From: Prochlorococcus sp. AG-363-O15 | GTDB lineage: Bacteria > Cyanobacteriota > Cyanobacteriia > PCC-6307 > Cyanobiaceae | Length of the DNA: 64,000 bases | Assembly: GCA_003278255.1 (NCBI GenBank) | Contig: QCFZ01000001.1 | Coordinates: 140,054 to 204,053, forward strand | Reading direction: 5' to 3' | In this document: positions 50,106 through 59,595 of the stretch, piece after piece | Position numbering within the stretch: the first letter of the stretch is position 1 | Layout: each line of letters starts with the position of its first letter | Position numbers and translations under genes: made by a program | The notes under the pieces: generated by a model | The model's input: only the letters and a program-made list of their open reading frames with translations | Databases searched by the model: none | Told to the model about the DNA's origin: nothing

Positions 50106-52883
50106 TCAGGCAGCCCTTTCTGTAGCAGGATTTAATCCACCTTCTTCTACTGGAATTGCTTTGAGTAAATCTTCAGCTTCACAAACTGGGAAGCGATTAA
50201 TAGCTTTCAAAGCTTGTCGAGCATTAGTTCGTAATTGTTCACTTATTGCCTCGCAATAAGGAACTTGAGCCAATAAGTCAATGGTTCTTCTCATTATTCG
50301 AACAACATCACCTTCATCTAAGGAAGTGTTTGAAATTAAATCACTCCAAGAAACACCTCTAGCCCATGCATCGACCAATCCCATAAGTTCTGACTCAAAC
50401 CAAGCCGGCACAAAAATCTGATGCCTTTCTTGTGCACGCAATAATTCACGCCTTATTCCAGAAAGATCATTCAAGGCCTGTTCTGCAATAGAAGGAGCCG
50501 CAAAACCACTCCAAAGATCGGGACGATTTACTTCTGTACTAATTGCTTCAAAAACTGCCGCCAAGTGTGACGGTTGTAATTCATCTAAATGACCACTCAT
50601 CAATGCCAATCCTAACCAAAGTTCATTATCTCCTCTTAAGGCAGCAACTGTTCTTCCAATCTCTGTTGATTCCAAGTCATCTAAACAACCAAAGTGTTGA
50701 AGTATTTCAATCAAAGCCAAGAACATTTCCCAATGTCGATTTGCTCTGAGATGAAGTAAACGCTGTCGCTCTCTAATCTCAAGTTCTAGTTCCTCCATTC
50801 GACGACGATGCTTTTTTAATTTCTTACGATCTCCCCAACGATGTGCTGGTAGTTTATCTAATTCTCCTTCTAACTTTTTGACCAACTTGACTTGAGCCAG
50901 AACCTCTCCAGCTAAATCATATTGAGGTGTTTTCATGTCATGATGTTTTGCTATTTTTTCAATTGTCAAAGCTAAATGCCTAGATTCCTCATCTCCATAA
51001 CAGAGTTCACCCGACTTTTGCAATCCAGGTAATTTCAAAGAATCAACCTCAAGACAACTCAGCTCAGCATGAAGACTCACTACAGATTGACAAGAAAGTA
51101 ACAACCAAGAATTTTCCTCTGTCAAACAAAGTAAAAGAGGAAACTGACCTGGCCCATCTAACTTTTCAACTATCACTGCAGGAATAATTCTCCCAGACAA
51201 CTGTGATGTTTTTAAACTTACTAAGGTTCCTTTACTTGCAAACTTCAAGGCCAAAGTCAATTCATTAGCCAAAGTTTCTGCTGCCTGCTTCTGAAGAATT
51301 CGCAATAAGCGTCTCTCCTCTTTAAGTCGTCCACTACGCTTTTCATAATCCTCAAAATCAGCCCAAGGAACATCTCCTGCAAAGCCTTGCAATTGACCTA
51401 ATTGATGTTTTAGTTGTTCAAGCAAGTCCTCCTCTTCTACTAAATCAAGACTGGCAAGATATTTTCCAAAACTTCTCTCAACTAATTGCCTGGCCTTTTT
51501 AAGATCATGACGCTGCAAAAGATTTAGAACCATTCCATAGCTAGGTGTGAATTGACTTACTAAAGGATCTGCAGAACTAGTAGCAAGTTGGCTGGCTTCT
51601 TTAACTCCTTCAAAACGAGTTTGCACAGTGACTACAAATCCCTTTGTATCAAGCCCACGTCTTCCTGCTCTTCCAGCCATTTGTAAAAACTCACTCCCCA
51701 TAAGTTGTCGATGTCCGCGTTCAGTCCGTTTTGACAAAGAAGAAATAACAGTGCTACGAGCTGGCATATTTATTCCTGCCGATAAAGTTTCAGTAGCGAA
51801 AACAACTTTTACTAAACCTTGCTGAAACAAATTCTCTATTAATTCCTTCCAAGCTGGTAAAACACCTGCATGATGAGCAGCAATTCCTCTCAACAAGGCA
51901 TCAGCATGTATTCCATCTCTAACAGCTTCTGAATGAGCCTTTTGGAAAGCACTAAGTCTTGCTTTAATAAGCATTCTCTGCTCAGCATTAACAAAACATT
52001 TTGAACCCATATCAATTACGGCTTTATCACATCCACGTCGACTAAAAATAAAATAAATAGCTGGCAACATATCTCGCTCTGAAAGTTGTGATACAACAAA
52101 TCCGATTAGAGGAGATTCAGGTTGAGGAGGTTTAGAAAAGCGTCCCTTTCGCTTATATCCTTTTGGAGCCCGCCATACTTTGCAATTAGGATGTATTCCT
52201 GTACCTTGTTCATTAAGCAAAGGATGTAATCCTTTTGCACTACAGAAATTAAAATGAAGTGGGACTGGTCGGAAATTACTAAGTACCAATTCAGTAGGCC
52301 CATGCACTTTCTGAATCCAATCCGTCAATTGTCCTGCATTAGCGACAGTTGCAGAAAGTGCAACAAGTTGAACTGAAGGTGGACAGTGAATGATCGACTC
52401 TTCCCAAACAGTTCCACGCTGTGCATCATTCATGTAATGGCATTCATCCAGAACTACTGCTTCAACACCTGATAATTGGTCATAATGTTCATCAACTTCT
52501 GAATACAACATATTTCTGAAAATCTCAGTAGTCATAACCACAATCGAGGCTTCTCTATTCACACTCATATCACCAGTCATAAGGCCAACATTCTCAGCCC
52601 CAAATTGCTCACGAAAATCGCGCAATTTCTGATTAGATAATGCCTTTAAAGGAGTTGTATAAAAAACCTTTTGTCCATGAGATATAGCACGATAAATAGC
52701 ATATTCACCAATCAACGTTTTACCAGATCCAGTAGGTGCACTAACAACTACTGAATGCCCCTGATTTAAAGCATCAATTGCTTGCAACTGAAAACCATCC
52801 AAAGGGAAAGGGAATATCCCTGCAGGATCCAAATCAGCATTAACGATGTCGCTAGCAGTCGTAACCTTCGCCGCTGAACTCAT
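50106..52883 (-). CDS. Ski2/Mtr4-like DEAD/DEAH-box RNA helicase
   Basis: 925 aa. Helicase core: Walker A APTGSGKTLIGEYA, motif II VVLDECHYMND, motif III LSATVANAGQL, motif VI QMAGRAGRRGLDTKG. The C-terminal 150 residues (RPDLWSGFAAPSIAEQALNDLSGIR through SDLISNTSLDEGDVVRIMRRTIDLLAQV, in part) are the DSHCT domain of Ski2/Mtr4-type enzymes. Cyanobacteria and plastids (ISE2) share this type, which is linked to RNA processing. It is convergent with fumC. Confidence 0.92.
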   Translation of the reverse strand: MSSAAKVTTASDIVNADLDPAGIFPFPLDGFQLQAIDALNQGHSVVVSAPTGSGKTLIGEYAIYRAISHGQKVFYTTPLKALSNQKLRDFREQFGAENVGLMTGDMSVNREASIVVMTTEIFRNMLYSEVDEHYDQLSGVEAVVLDECHYMNDAQRGTVWEESIIHCPPSVQLVALSATVANAGQLTDWIQKVHGPTELVLSNFRPVPLHFNFCSAKGLHPLLNEQGTGIHPNCKVWRAPKGYKRKGRFSKPPQPESPLIGFVVSQLSERDMLPAIYFIFSRRGCDKAVIDMGSKCFVNAEQRMLIKARLSAFQKAHSEAVRDGIHADALLRGIAAHHAGVLPAWKELIENLFQQGLVKVVFATETLSAGINMPARSTVISSLSKRTERGHRQLMGSEFLQMAGRAGRRGLDTKGFVVTVQTRFEGVKEASQLATSSADPLVSQFTPSYGMVLNLLQRHDLKKARQLVERSFGKYLASLDLVEEEDLLEQLKHQLGQLQGFAGDVPWADFEDYEKRSGRLKEERRLLRILQKQAAETLANELTLALKFASKGTLVSLKTSQLSGRIIPAVIVEKLDGPGQFPLLLCLTEENSWLLLSCQSVVSLHAELSCLEVDSLKLPGLQKSGELCYGDEESRHLALTIEKIAKHHDMKTPQYDLAGEVLAQVKLVKKLEGELDKLPAHRWGDRKKLKKHRRRMEELELEIRERQRLLHLRANRHWEMFLALIEILQHFGCLDDLESTEIGRTVAALRGDNELWLGLALMSGHLDELQPSHLAAVFEAISTEVNRPDLWSGFAAPSIAEQALNDLSGIRRELLRAQERHQIFVPAWFESELMGLVDAWARGVSWSDLISNTSLDEGDVVRIMRRTIDLLAQVPYCEAISEQLRTNARQALKAINRFPVCEAEDLLKAIPVEEGGLNPATERAA

Positions 52884-53010
52884 AAAAGAATCTTAGAGAA
52901 GCTTTGAATCAAACTCAGACAATATCTTCAGCAAGCAAAAAATCATCAAACAGAACTAAGTAAATTCTACAAAGAAGATCTTGAAATCTAGCAAGACTCA
53001 AATTTGATCA

Positions 53011-54156
53011 ATGCCTAACAGCATTCCACCTGAAAGAAAGCGCTGGCTGAGGACATGGGCTCTCGGCACTAATCCTGCCGAGCTAAGAGAGCAAAAAAAT
53101 GGGGCCTGCTCTTCAAGTCTGATCGACTTAGCCAGCAATGATTACCTAGGCCTTAGTACACACCCAAAACTTCAAGAAGCAGCAAAAGCTGCCATGTCTA
53201 CCGATGGTGTGGGCTCAGGCGGATCTAGGCTAGTAACAGGAACTAGGCCAATACACAAAAAACTCGAAGAAGATTTAGCTAACTGGCTAGAAAAAGATCA
53301 AGTATTACTCTTCCCCAGTGGATTTCAAGCCAACATAGCTGGTGTAATTGCTTTGGCTAATCGTTTCACTAATGTCTTAGCAGATAGGTTGATACATCAT
53401 TCGCTGTTAATAGGTGTAAAAGCAAGTGGTGCAAATTTACAAAGGTTCAAACATAATGATCTCAATGATTTAGAAAAGCGTTTAAGGCTTTGTAGAACAA
53501 AACAACTGAGAACCCCACCTCTTGTTATAACTGAAAGTCTTTTTAGCATGGAAGGATCAAGCCCTAACCTGGAAGAGCTAGGAAGACTATGTGCATATTA
53601 TGAAGCAAATCTCTTCGTTGATGAAGCTCATTCACTTGGAGTACTTGGCCTTCATGGAAAGGGATTATGCCAAGGCTTAACTACTCCTATATCTATGATT
53701 AGTGGAACTTTTGGGAAAGCATTTGGTAGCGGCGGTGCATTTTTAGCTACCACAAATAAAATTGCAGAAGACTTACTTCAAAACAGTGGTGCATTTCGTT
53801 ATACAACTGCACTTGCTCCACCACTTGCAGCAGCTGCACGAGAAGGATTAAGACTAATCAAAGCCAATCCCAATTGGGGCAAAGAACTTCAAAAGGAATC
53901 ACTTAAATGGCGAGAAGGTCTCACCTCTGAAGGTTGGCCAACCCCTCCGGGCAATGGTCAAATCCTCTCCTTAGTAATAGGTAAAGACCAAAAAGCCCTT
54001 GAAAAACAACAAGTACTTGAATCTGCAGGATTGTTATGCGTGGCTATTCGTCCTCCTACCGTGCCTGAAGGAACATCTCGTTTGAGATTAGTTCTTAGAA
54101 GAAATTTACCTAAACAAACTTTTAACAAACTAATTTGTGCTCTTCGCGAACAATGA
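53011..54156 (+). CDS. bioF: 8-amino-7-oxononanoate synthase
   Basis: 381 aa. This PLP enzyme joins pimeloyl-ACP and alanine. Motifs: LASNDYLGLSTHPKL, VGSGGSRLVTGTRPIH, LFVDEAHSLGVLG and the PLP lysine in ISGTFGKAFGSGGAF. First gene of the biotin operon; its stop overlaps bioK by ATGA. Confidence 0.95.
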   Translation: MPNSIPPERKRWLRTWALGTNPAELREQKNGACSSSLIDLASNDYLGLSTHPKLQEAAKAAMSTDGVGSGGSRLVTGTRPIHKKLEEDLANWLEKDQVLLFPSGFQANIAGVIALANRFTNVLADRLIHHSLLIGVKASGANLQRFKHNDLNDLEKRLRLCRTKQLRTPPLVITESLFSMEGSSPNLEELGRLCAYYEANLFVDEAHSLGVLGLHGKGLCQGLTTPISMISGTFGKAFGSGGAFLATTNKIAEDLLQNSGAFRYTTALAPPLAAAAREGLRLIKANPNWGKELQKESLKWREGLTSEGWPTPPGNGQILSLVIGKDQKALEKQQVLESAGLLCVAIRPPTVPEGTSRLRLVLRRNLPKQTFNKLICALREQ

Positions 54157-54866
54157 AACAAGTCATTGCGATGCACGGCTGGGGATGCAACAACACAATC
54201 TGGAAACAATGGAAGATCAAATTCCAAAACAAAGGATGGCTTTGGCAAAGTGGGGAAAGAGGTTATGGAACAATATCCACTTTCAAGCCAAACTGGCACA
54301 AAGAAACTTTTCAAGCCTCTTCGAATCGTAAAGCAATTATCTGTCATTCTCTTGGTGCACATTTAATAGAAAAAGAAATACTTCAAAAAGCAACAGACGT
54401 TGTCTTCATATCTAGTTTTAGCCGCTTTATCCCGAACACCGCATCAAATAGGACTCTCAAAATAGCACTTAAAAGCATGAAATCACTAATAGGCACTGAT
54501 CAAGAAGAAGCTATGGTTAGAAAATTCCTTCAGAAAGCATGTAGCCCCAAACAAATAGAAGACTCCATACTCAATTCTTCAAGAGATGTTTACTCTGCAG
54601 AAGGGAAAAATAAACTAAGATTAGACCTTGATTTATTAATTGCAACTAATAAACTACCAAATGGATTCCCTAAAAAAGCAAGAGTTCTTGTGATACAAGG
54701 TAAAAATGACTTGATAGTTATTCCCGCGACTAGAACTGCTCTAAAAGAAGATCTTCAAAAACATCTTAAGTCATCAACAACCTACTGGGATATACCTAAC
54801 TCAGGGCATGATTTATTCACAATAGACTTAATAGATCGCGTAAAAAATTGGCTAGAACAATCTTGA
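54153..54866 (+). CDS. bioK: BioK/BioH-like alpha/beta hydrolase (pimeloyl-ACP methyl ester esterase)
   Basis: 237 aa from ATG 54153. A short alpha/beta hydrolase with AMHGWGCNN (oxyanion) and a nucleophile elbow CHSLGAHLIE (Ser), a late acid region VLVIQGKNDLIV and SGHDLFT (His). It lies between bioF and bioC, where picocyanobacteria carry BioK, reported to replace BioH and remove the methyl ester from pimeloyl-ACP. The function rests on operon context plus fold. Confidence 0.82.
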   Translation: MKQVIAMHGWGCNNTIWKQWKIKFQNKGWLWQSGERGYGTISTFKPNWHKETFQASSNRKAIICHSLGAHLIEKEILQKATDVVFISSFSRFIPNTASNRTLKIALKSMKSLIGTDQEEAMVRKFLQKACSPKQIEDSILNSSRDVYSAEGKNKLRLDLDLLIATNKLPNGFPKKARVLVIQGKNDLIVIPATRTALKEDLQKHLKSSTTYWDIPNSGHDLFTIDLIDRVKNWLEQS

Positions 54867-54868
54867 TC

Positions 54869-55624
54869 ATGAAAAACATGGAAAATTTAATTCTTAAAAA
54901 TTTTGAGCAAGCAGCCACTAGCTATAACGACTTTGCACCTCTACAACGATCAGTGGCTTGGCAACTAGCAAGACATTGCAACAACCTAAATCTTCCTTGC
55001 GGAACATGGGTTGATCTTGGAGCAGGAACAGGCTTGCTTGCTGAAGCCTTAGAAGCAGACAATCCAACGCAAAAAGTAATCAGAGTAGATAACAGCCCTA
55101 AGATGCTTTCTCTGCAAAGAGTCGGCAGCTCTACAAAGCTCTGGAACCTAAATCTAGGACCACCTCCATTGAGTCAAGATCCAGTTTTATTAGCATCAAG
55201 CTTTGCCTTGCAATGGTTGACAAATCCAGAGAAGAGACTTGAAGAATGGTTTTCTGCTTTAGCCCCAAGAGGTTGGCTTGCAATAGCATTGCCTATCAAA
55301 GGTAGTTTCAAAGAATGGTACAAAGCTGCTGAAATAGCAGATGTAACATGTACAGCTTTAAATTTGCCTTGCTATAAAAGCTTAATAAAAAGTCTCAAGA
55401 GAAAGCATATTCATTTTCAGAAGATACACACTTATAGTCAAACTGCTTCTAAAGCTATAGAGCTTTTAAAGCCAATTGCAAAAATAGGAGCTAATGCAAG
55501 CCCAAATAAACCTCTTAACATTAGAGAATGGAGACAAATTGAAAGATCTTGGCCTCGTTCTCAAAAACATTCAGAAGTAAAACTTACCTGGAAAGTCCTC
55601 ATGCTGTTAGCAAAAAATGAATAA
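54869..55624 (+). CDS. bioC: Malonyl-ACP O-methyltransferase BioC
   Basis: 251 aa from ATG 54869; ATG 54878 is also possible. Features: the BioC-like start NFEQAATSYNDFAPLQRSVAWQLA, the SAM loop WVDLGAGTGLLAEAL, VIRVDNSPKML and LLASSFALQWLTNPEKRLEEW. It methylates malonyl-ACP so it can enter fatty acid synthesis as a pimelate precursor. It overlaps bioD by 8 bases. Confidence 0.9.
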   Translation: MKNMENLILKNFEQAATSYNDFAPLQRSVAWQLARHCNNLNLPCGTWVDLGAGTGLLAEALEADNPTQKVIRVDNSPKMLSLQRVGSSTKLWNLNLGPPPLSQDPVLLASSFALQWLTNPEKRLEEWFSALAPRGWLAIALPIKGSFKEWYKAAEIADVTCTALNLPCYKSLIKSLKRKHIHFQKIHTYSQTASKAIELLKPIAKIGANASPNKPLNIREWRQIERSWPRSQKHSEVKLTWKVLMLLAKNE

Positions 55625-56267
55625 AAAGTACCCTGGTTTAATTATCTGTGGAACTGACACAGATGTAGGAAAAACGATTGTCAGTGCATTAATCATTCAA
55701 GGATTAAATGCGAAATATTGGAAACCAGTACAAAGTGGCTTGGAAGATGGGAGCGATACTAACCAAATCTGCAAATTATTGAAATTACCTCCAAACCGTG
55801 TATTCGGTGAAGCTTACAAGTTCCAAGCACCTGTCTCTCCACATTGGGCAGCGGAATTAGAACAAACAACTATTGATCCTTTAAAACTAACTATTCCTTC
55901 ATTAGAAGATACATTAATAATCGAGACCGCAGGTGGAGTATTAGTTCCTTTAACTAACAACCTTCTTCAAATAGATCAAATCAAAGCATGGAAACTACCG
56001 GTAGTTCTAGTAGCACGTGCTGGCCTTGGTACAATCAACCATACACTTCTCACTCTTGAGGCATTAAGGTCAAGAGAAATTCCAATACTCGGGATAATAC
56101 TTAATGGGCCTTTACACCCAAACAATCCAAAGACAATTAAAGAACTTGGACAAATCCAAATAATAGGAGAGCTGCCTTTATTAGATAAGGTCTCTGCTAA
56201 AGAACTAGATAATCAATGGAAAATCCAAAAAATGGGATCCAAATTCAATAAACTACTGATCGCTTAA
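55617..56267 (+). CDS. bioD: Dethiobiotin synthetase
   Basis: 216 aa with the P-loop GTDTDVGKTIVSALI, KPVQSGLEDGSDTN and ETAGGVLVPLTNN. It closes the ureido ring of dethiobiotin with CO2 and ATP. Start overlaps bioC. Confidence 0.94.
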   Translation: MNKKYPGLIICGTDTDVGKTIVSALIIQGLNAKYWKPVQSGLEDGSDTNQICKLLKLPPNRVFGEAYKFQAPVSPHWAAELEQTTIDPLKLTIPSLEDTLIIETAGGVLVPLTNNLLQIDQIKAWKLPVVLVARAGLGTINHTLLTLEALRSREIPILGIILNGPLHPNNPKTIKELGQIQIIGELPLLDKVSAKELDNQWKIQKMGSKFNKLLIA

Positions 56268-56713
56268 ATTAGCCATTCATGAAAAAAAGAATGCCTCTGA
56301 TTAATACCTCAATACTTATTCTATTATAATCAATCTGGTCTAATTATAAATCGCAAAATACATATTTACAATTAGCCAAGAATCTCAAATATCAAAAAAC
56401 TAGAAATCATTCTCCAATATCAAAAGGCTTCTTGCTGTATTTTTAATAACAGCTAAAATAGATAATCATAATATTAATCTTTCATGAATGCTTACTATTG
56501 TGATTAACTAGTATCCATTGCTTTGCAAATTTATCTTAAAAATCTATTCAATGACTATCAACAAAGCCTTGCTTGAGGAAGTCAGATTAGTGTTGCAGAT
56601 TATCTGAGAAGGAATAGGCTAAAGAAATCAGCAAGAACACTGCTGACAAGCTTTTCTCCTCATGAGCAAATCCCAAATTCAACCTTAAATATCGCAAATC
56701 TGCACCTCCAATA
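56268..56713. other. 446-bp gap inside the biotin operon
   Basis: AT-rich, with no convincing frame; an 18-codon frame from ATG 56551 is too short. All other junctions of this operon overlap or nearly so, so this gap stands out. It may hold a separate promoter for bioA or a lost gene. No BirA-type palindrome was recognised. Confidence 0.4.
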
Positions 56714-58018
56714 ATGTCTTCTTTTGACCCACCTTCCAATATTGAATTACAAGGATGGGGGCCTAATTTGTGGCCACCATTCACTCAAATAGCCACTGCA
56801 ACTACTCCCAAAAGAGCGGTTGCAGGGAATGGGGCTCTTCTGATGTTTGATGACGGACCACCCTTAATTGATGCCATCAGTAGTTGGTGGGTGACACTTC
56901 ATGGCCACTCTAACCCTGTAATTGCAAAAGCCATCTCATTGCAAGCAGAGGCTCTTGAACAAGTTATTTTTGCAGATTTCACTCATCCACAAGCAGAAAA
57001 TCTTGCCCATAGACTCAGCCAAAAAACTGGCCTCTCACGTCTTTTCTTTTCAGACAATGGATCAACAGCTGTAGAAGTAGCATTAAAGATTGCCTGTCAA
57101 TGGTGGTATAACAAAGAAGAGCCAAGACATCAAATAATTGCATTTAATGGTGCATACCATGGTGATACTTTTGGCTCAATGGCAGTTGGTGAAAGAAATC
57201 TTTTTAGCGCACCATTTGAGAATATGCTCTTTCCAGTAAGCAGACTACCTTGGCCTTCAACTTGGTGGGAAGATAATAATTTAGACAAGAAAGAAAAAGA
57301 TGTTTTATCTCAATTAGAAAAACTACTGACTGTACCTACAGCCGCAGTAATACTTGAACCTCTAGTACAAGGTGCAGGCGGAATGGCAATGGTCAGGAAT
57401 GAATTTCTTCAGAGATTAGAGAAAATAGTTCGTCAAGCTGGGGCTCTTTTAATTGCAGATGAAGTTTTAACTGGGTTTGGAAGATGTGGAAAATTATTTG
57501 CATTTCAAAGGGCTAAATTAAAACCTGATTTAATTTCTCTTTCAAAAGGATTAACAGGTGGATTCCTGCCAATGGGAGTAACAATGGCGAGCGAAAATAT
57601 CTTCCAGGCTTTTACAGGAGAGGACCCAAAGCACACCCTCTGGCATGGGCATAGCTTTACAGCTAACCCTTTAGGATGTGCAGCTGCGAATGCAAGCTTA
57701 GATCTATTAGAAAAAAACCCTGAACTTTTTGAAGATTTTGAATCACGGCATAGACCCTTATTGCAAGAACTGTCAAAACATCCAAAAGTCAAAAGGCCAA
57801 GACTTAAAGGAACAATTGCAGCATTTGATTTAGACGTAGAAGGTACTAAGGGTTATCTTAATGACACAGGTAAAGCTCTAAAAAGACATGTAATTGAAGC
57901 TGGTGTATTTATAAGACCTTTAGGAGATATTGTTTATCTCCTCCCACCATTATGCATAACTGATTCTCAATTAGAGCACTGTTATGACTCAATAAGAAAA
58001 GGATTAGACATGATGTAA
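56714..58018 (+). CDS. bioA: Adenosylmethionine-8-amino-7-oxononanoate aminotransferase
   Basis: 434 aa. PLP aminotransferase using SAM as amino donor. Motifs: LWPPFTQIATATTPKRAVAG, DAISSWWVTLHGHSNPVI, FFSDNGSTAVEVALKIA, AYHGDTFGSMAVG, LIADEVLTGFGRCG and the PLP lysine in LISLSKGLTGGFLPMG. Last gene of the biotin operon, separated by the gap above. Confidence 0.96.
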   Translation: MSSFDPPSNIELQGWGPNLWPPFTQIATATTPKRAVAGNGALLMFDDGPPLIDAISSWWVTLHGHSNPVIAKAISLQAEALEQVIFADFTHPQAENLAHRLSQKTGLSRLFFSDNGSTAVEVALKIACQWWYNKEEPRHQIIAFNGAYHGDTFGSMAVGERNLFSAPFENMLFPVSRLPWPSTWWEDNNLDKKEKDVLSQLEKLLTVPTAAVILEPLVQGAGGMAMVRNEFLQRLEKIVRQAGALLIADEVLTGFGRCGKLFAFQRAKLKPDLISLSKGLTGGFLPMGVTMASENIFQAFTGEDPKHTLWHGHSFTANPLGCAAANASLDLLEKNPELFEDFESRHRPLLQELSKHPKVKRPRLKGTIAAFDLDVEGTKGYLNDTGKALKRHVIEAGVFIRPLGDIVYLLPPLCITDSQLEHCYDSIRKGLDMM

Positions 58019-58035
58019 TGTTAAAATAAATATTT

Positions 58036-58302
58036 TCAAGGGCCTTGTCTAATTGCTATTTCAACATCCTCTCTAGAAAGTCCATAAGAGAAAAAGCACT
58101 CACTTCTTTTATCTTGATTAGACCAAATTACACTTAGCTCATCTCTTTTCATTTGAATCTCCGCTGTCCAATTAACAGAAGTCCATATCCACAAACATGG
58201 ATTATTAGCATTACGTTCTGCTCCAAGATTTTGAAGCCATTTCTCGAGAGACCTTAATGAATGACAATTTAAAGGGGTTTGAGCCGATGGCAAAGACATC
58301 AT
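58036..58302 (-). CDS. DUF3143 family protein
   Basis: About 88 aa from ATG 58302 (MMSLPSAQTPLNCHSLRSLEKWLQNLG in part); a longer start at 58320 exists. The pattern LPSAQTPLNCHSLRSLEKWL...CLWIWTSVNWTAEIQMKRDELSVIW (in part) matches DUF3143, small cyanobacterial proteins of unknown role. Its 5' end overlaps the J-domain gene in another frame by 92 bp, an unusually long overlap. It is convergent with bioA. Confidence 0.75.
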   Translation of the reverse strand: MMSLPSAQTPLNCHSLRSLEKWLQNLGAERNANNPCLWIWTSVNWTAEIQMKRDELSVIWSNQDKRSECFFSYGLSREDVEIAIRQGP

Positions 58303-58783
58303 TGTCACAGTATTCTCCATTGATTAGGAATAGTGAACTATTAACAGTTAACCAGCTAGGTCTTACTTGCAAGTCCCTACCTTGGAAGAAAGCAACTGTT
58401 AAGGCTAAAGATAAGCTTATCAAAAGAGAAAGAACTAAAAGCAATAATGAAAACAACTCACCCCCAGAAAATGGACGGCGAACTTCTGCATAAGTATCTA
58501 TCTTAGAAAAAGACTTGTTAACAGCCCTGGTCTCAGAATCATTCGAATTGTCAATCAAGGTAGCGTCATAAGCACTTCTCAAGGATGGGTCAGACAAAAT
58601 TGCATATGCTTCACAAACCTCTTGAAACCTACTGGCAGCCTCCTTTAGAGGAAGAGAAGTAGTGTCTGGATGCAATTCCTTACTGAGCCTCAAAAATGCC
58701 TTGCGAAGACTTAATGCATCTGCAGAACTCGTTACTCCCAGAAGTTCATAATTGCTTCTAGAAGCAGTCAAACCCAAAAACAA
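58211..58783 (-). CDS. Membrane-anchored J-domain protein
   Basis: 190 aa. An N-terminal J-domain (NYELLGVTSSADALSLRKAFLRLSKELHPDTTSL) carries HPD at 38-40, then a linker and one membrane helix (about 110-133, LFSLLLLVLSLLISLSLALTVAFF). The last 50 residues overlap DUF3143 and have a poor composition; in relatives I would expect the protein to end soon after RDLQVRPSWL. The original stop may have been lost. It is probably a DnaK partner at the membrane. It is divergent from rsmG. Confidence 0.78.
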   Translation of the reverse strand: MFLGLTASRSNYELLGVTSSADALSLRKAFLRLSKELHPDTTSLPLKEAASRFQEVCEAYAILSDPSLRSAYDATLIDNSNDSETRAVNKSFSKIDTYAEVRRPFSGGELFSLLLLVLSLLISLSLALTVAFFQGRDLQVRPSWLTVNSSLFLINGEYCDNDVFAIGSNPFKLSFIKVSREMASKSWSRT

Positions 58784-58842
58784 TAAGTTGCCTTATAACT
58801 CATAGAAACTAAATTCACTTTAATCATCATAACAAGGTCTTT

Positions 58843-59595
58843 GTGTTCTATATGTCTAAGCAAGATTGCTTTAAACCGCAAGATATCCATTCATGGAAGT
58901 CATTAGGATGGAATCCATCTGCTGACCAACTAGAAAAATTTATTTTACTCCAAAAACTACTTAGCAGCTGGAATTCTGAACTTAATCTAACTCGATTAAC
59001 AAAAGGCGATGACTATTGGGTTGGCCAAATTTTTGATAGTTTGTGGCCATTCAAGCAAGAACTAAATAATTCAACAAGATCTCTGAATTGTATTGATGTA
59101 GGCACTGGATGCGGTTTTCCTGGGCTTGCTGTAGCTATTGCGTTACCAAAAGCTAAGCTCACACTAGTAGATTCTATTGGCAAAAAAATTCTTGCACTAA
59201 AGAGAATTGCACAGGATCTTGAATTAAACTCAAGAATTCATTTTATCAATCAACGCATAGAAGTCACCGGACAAAGTAAAATTTATAGAGGGATATTTGA
59301 CCTAGCAATGGCACGTGCAGTTGCCGAGGCGCCTATCACTGCTGAGTACCTTATCCCACTAATTAAGCCTGATGGTCAAGCACTTATTTTCAGAGGCCAA
59401 TGGAGCAAATCTGATGAAATCAGACTTATGAATGCACTGATTCTATTAAAAGCAAAAATAAAAGATATTTCAAATAAAGAATTGCCAGGCAAACGAGGAA
59501 AGCGACATTTAATTAGAATTGTTCCAGACGGAGTCTGCCCAGTTTACTATCCAAGGTCTATTGGTTTACCTGTAAAAAAACCCTTAGGGTCTTAA
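58843..59595 (+). CDS. rsmG: 16S rRNA m7G527 methyltransferase RsmG
   Basis: 250 aa. GTG 58843 has AAGG five bases upstream; ATG 58852 (MSKQDC) is the alternative. Motifs: SWNSELNLTRLTKGDDYW, the SAM loop CIDVGTGCGFPGLAVAIALP, LTLVDSIGKKILALK and LAMARAVAEAPITAEYLIPL. It ends overlapping the aldo/keto reductase tail to tail by four bases. Confidence 0.94.
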   Translation: MFYMSKQDCFKPQDIHSWKSLGWNPSADQLEKFILLQKLLSSWNSELNLTRLTKGDDYWVGQIFDSLWPFKQELNNSTRSLNCIDVGTGCGFPGLAVAIALPKAKLTLVDSIGKKILALKRIAQDLELNSRIHFINQRIEVTGQSKIYRGIFDLAMARAVAEAPITAEYLIPLIKPDGQALIFRGQWSKSDEIRLMNALILLKAKIKDISNKELPGKRGKRHLIRIVPDGVCPVYYPRSIGLPVKKPLGS

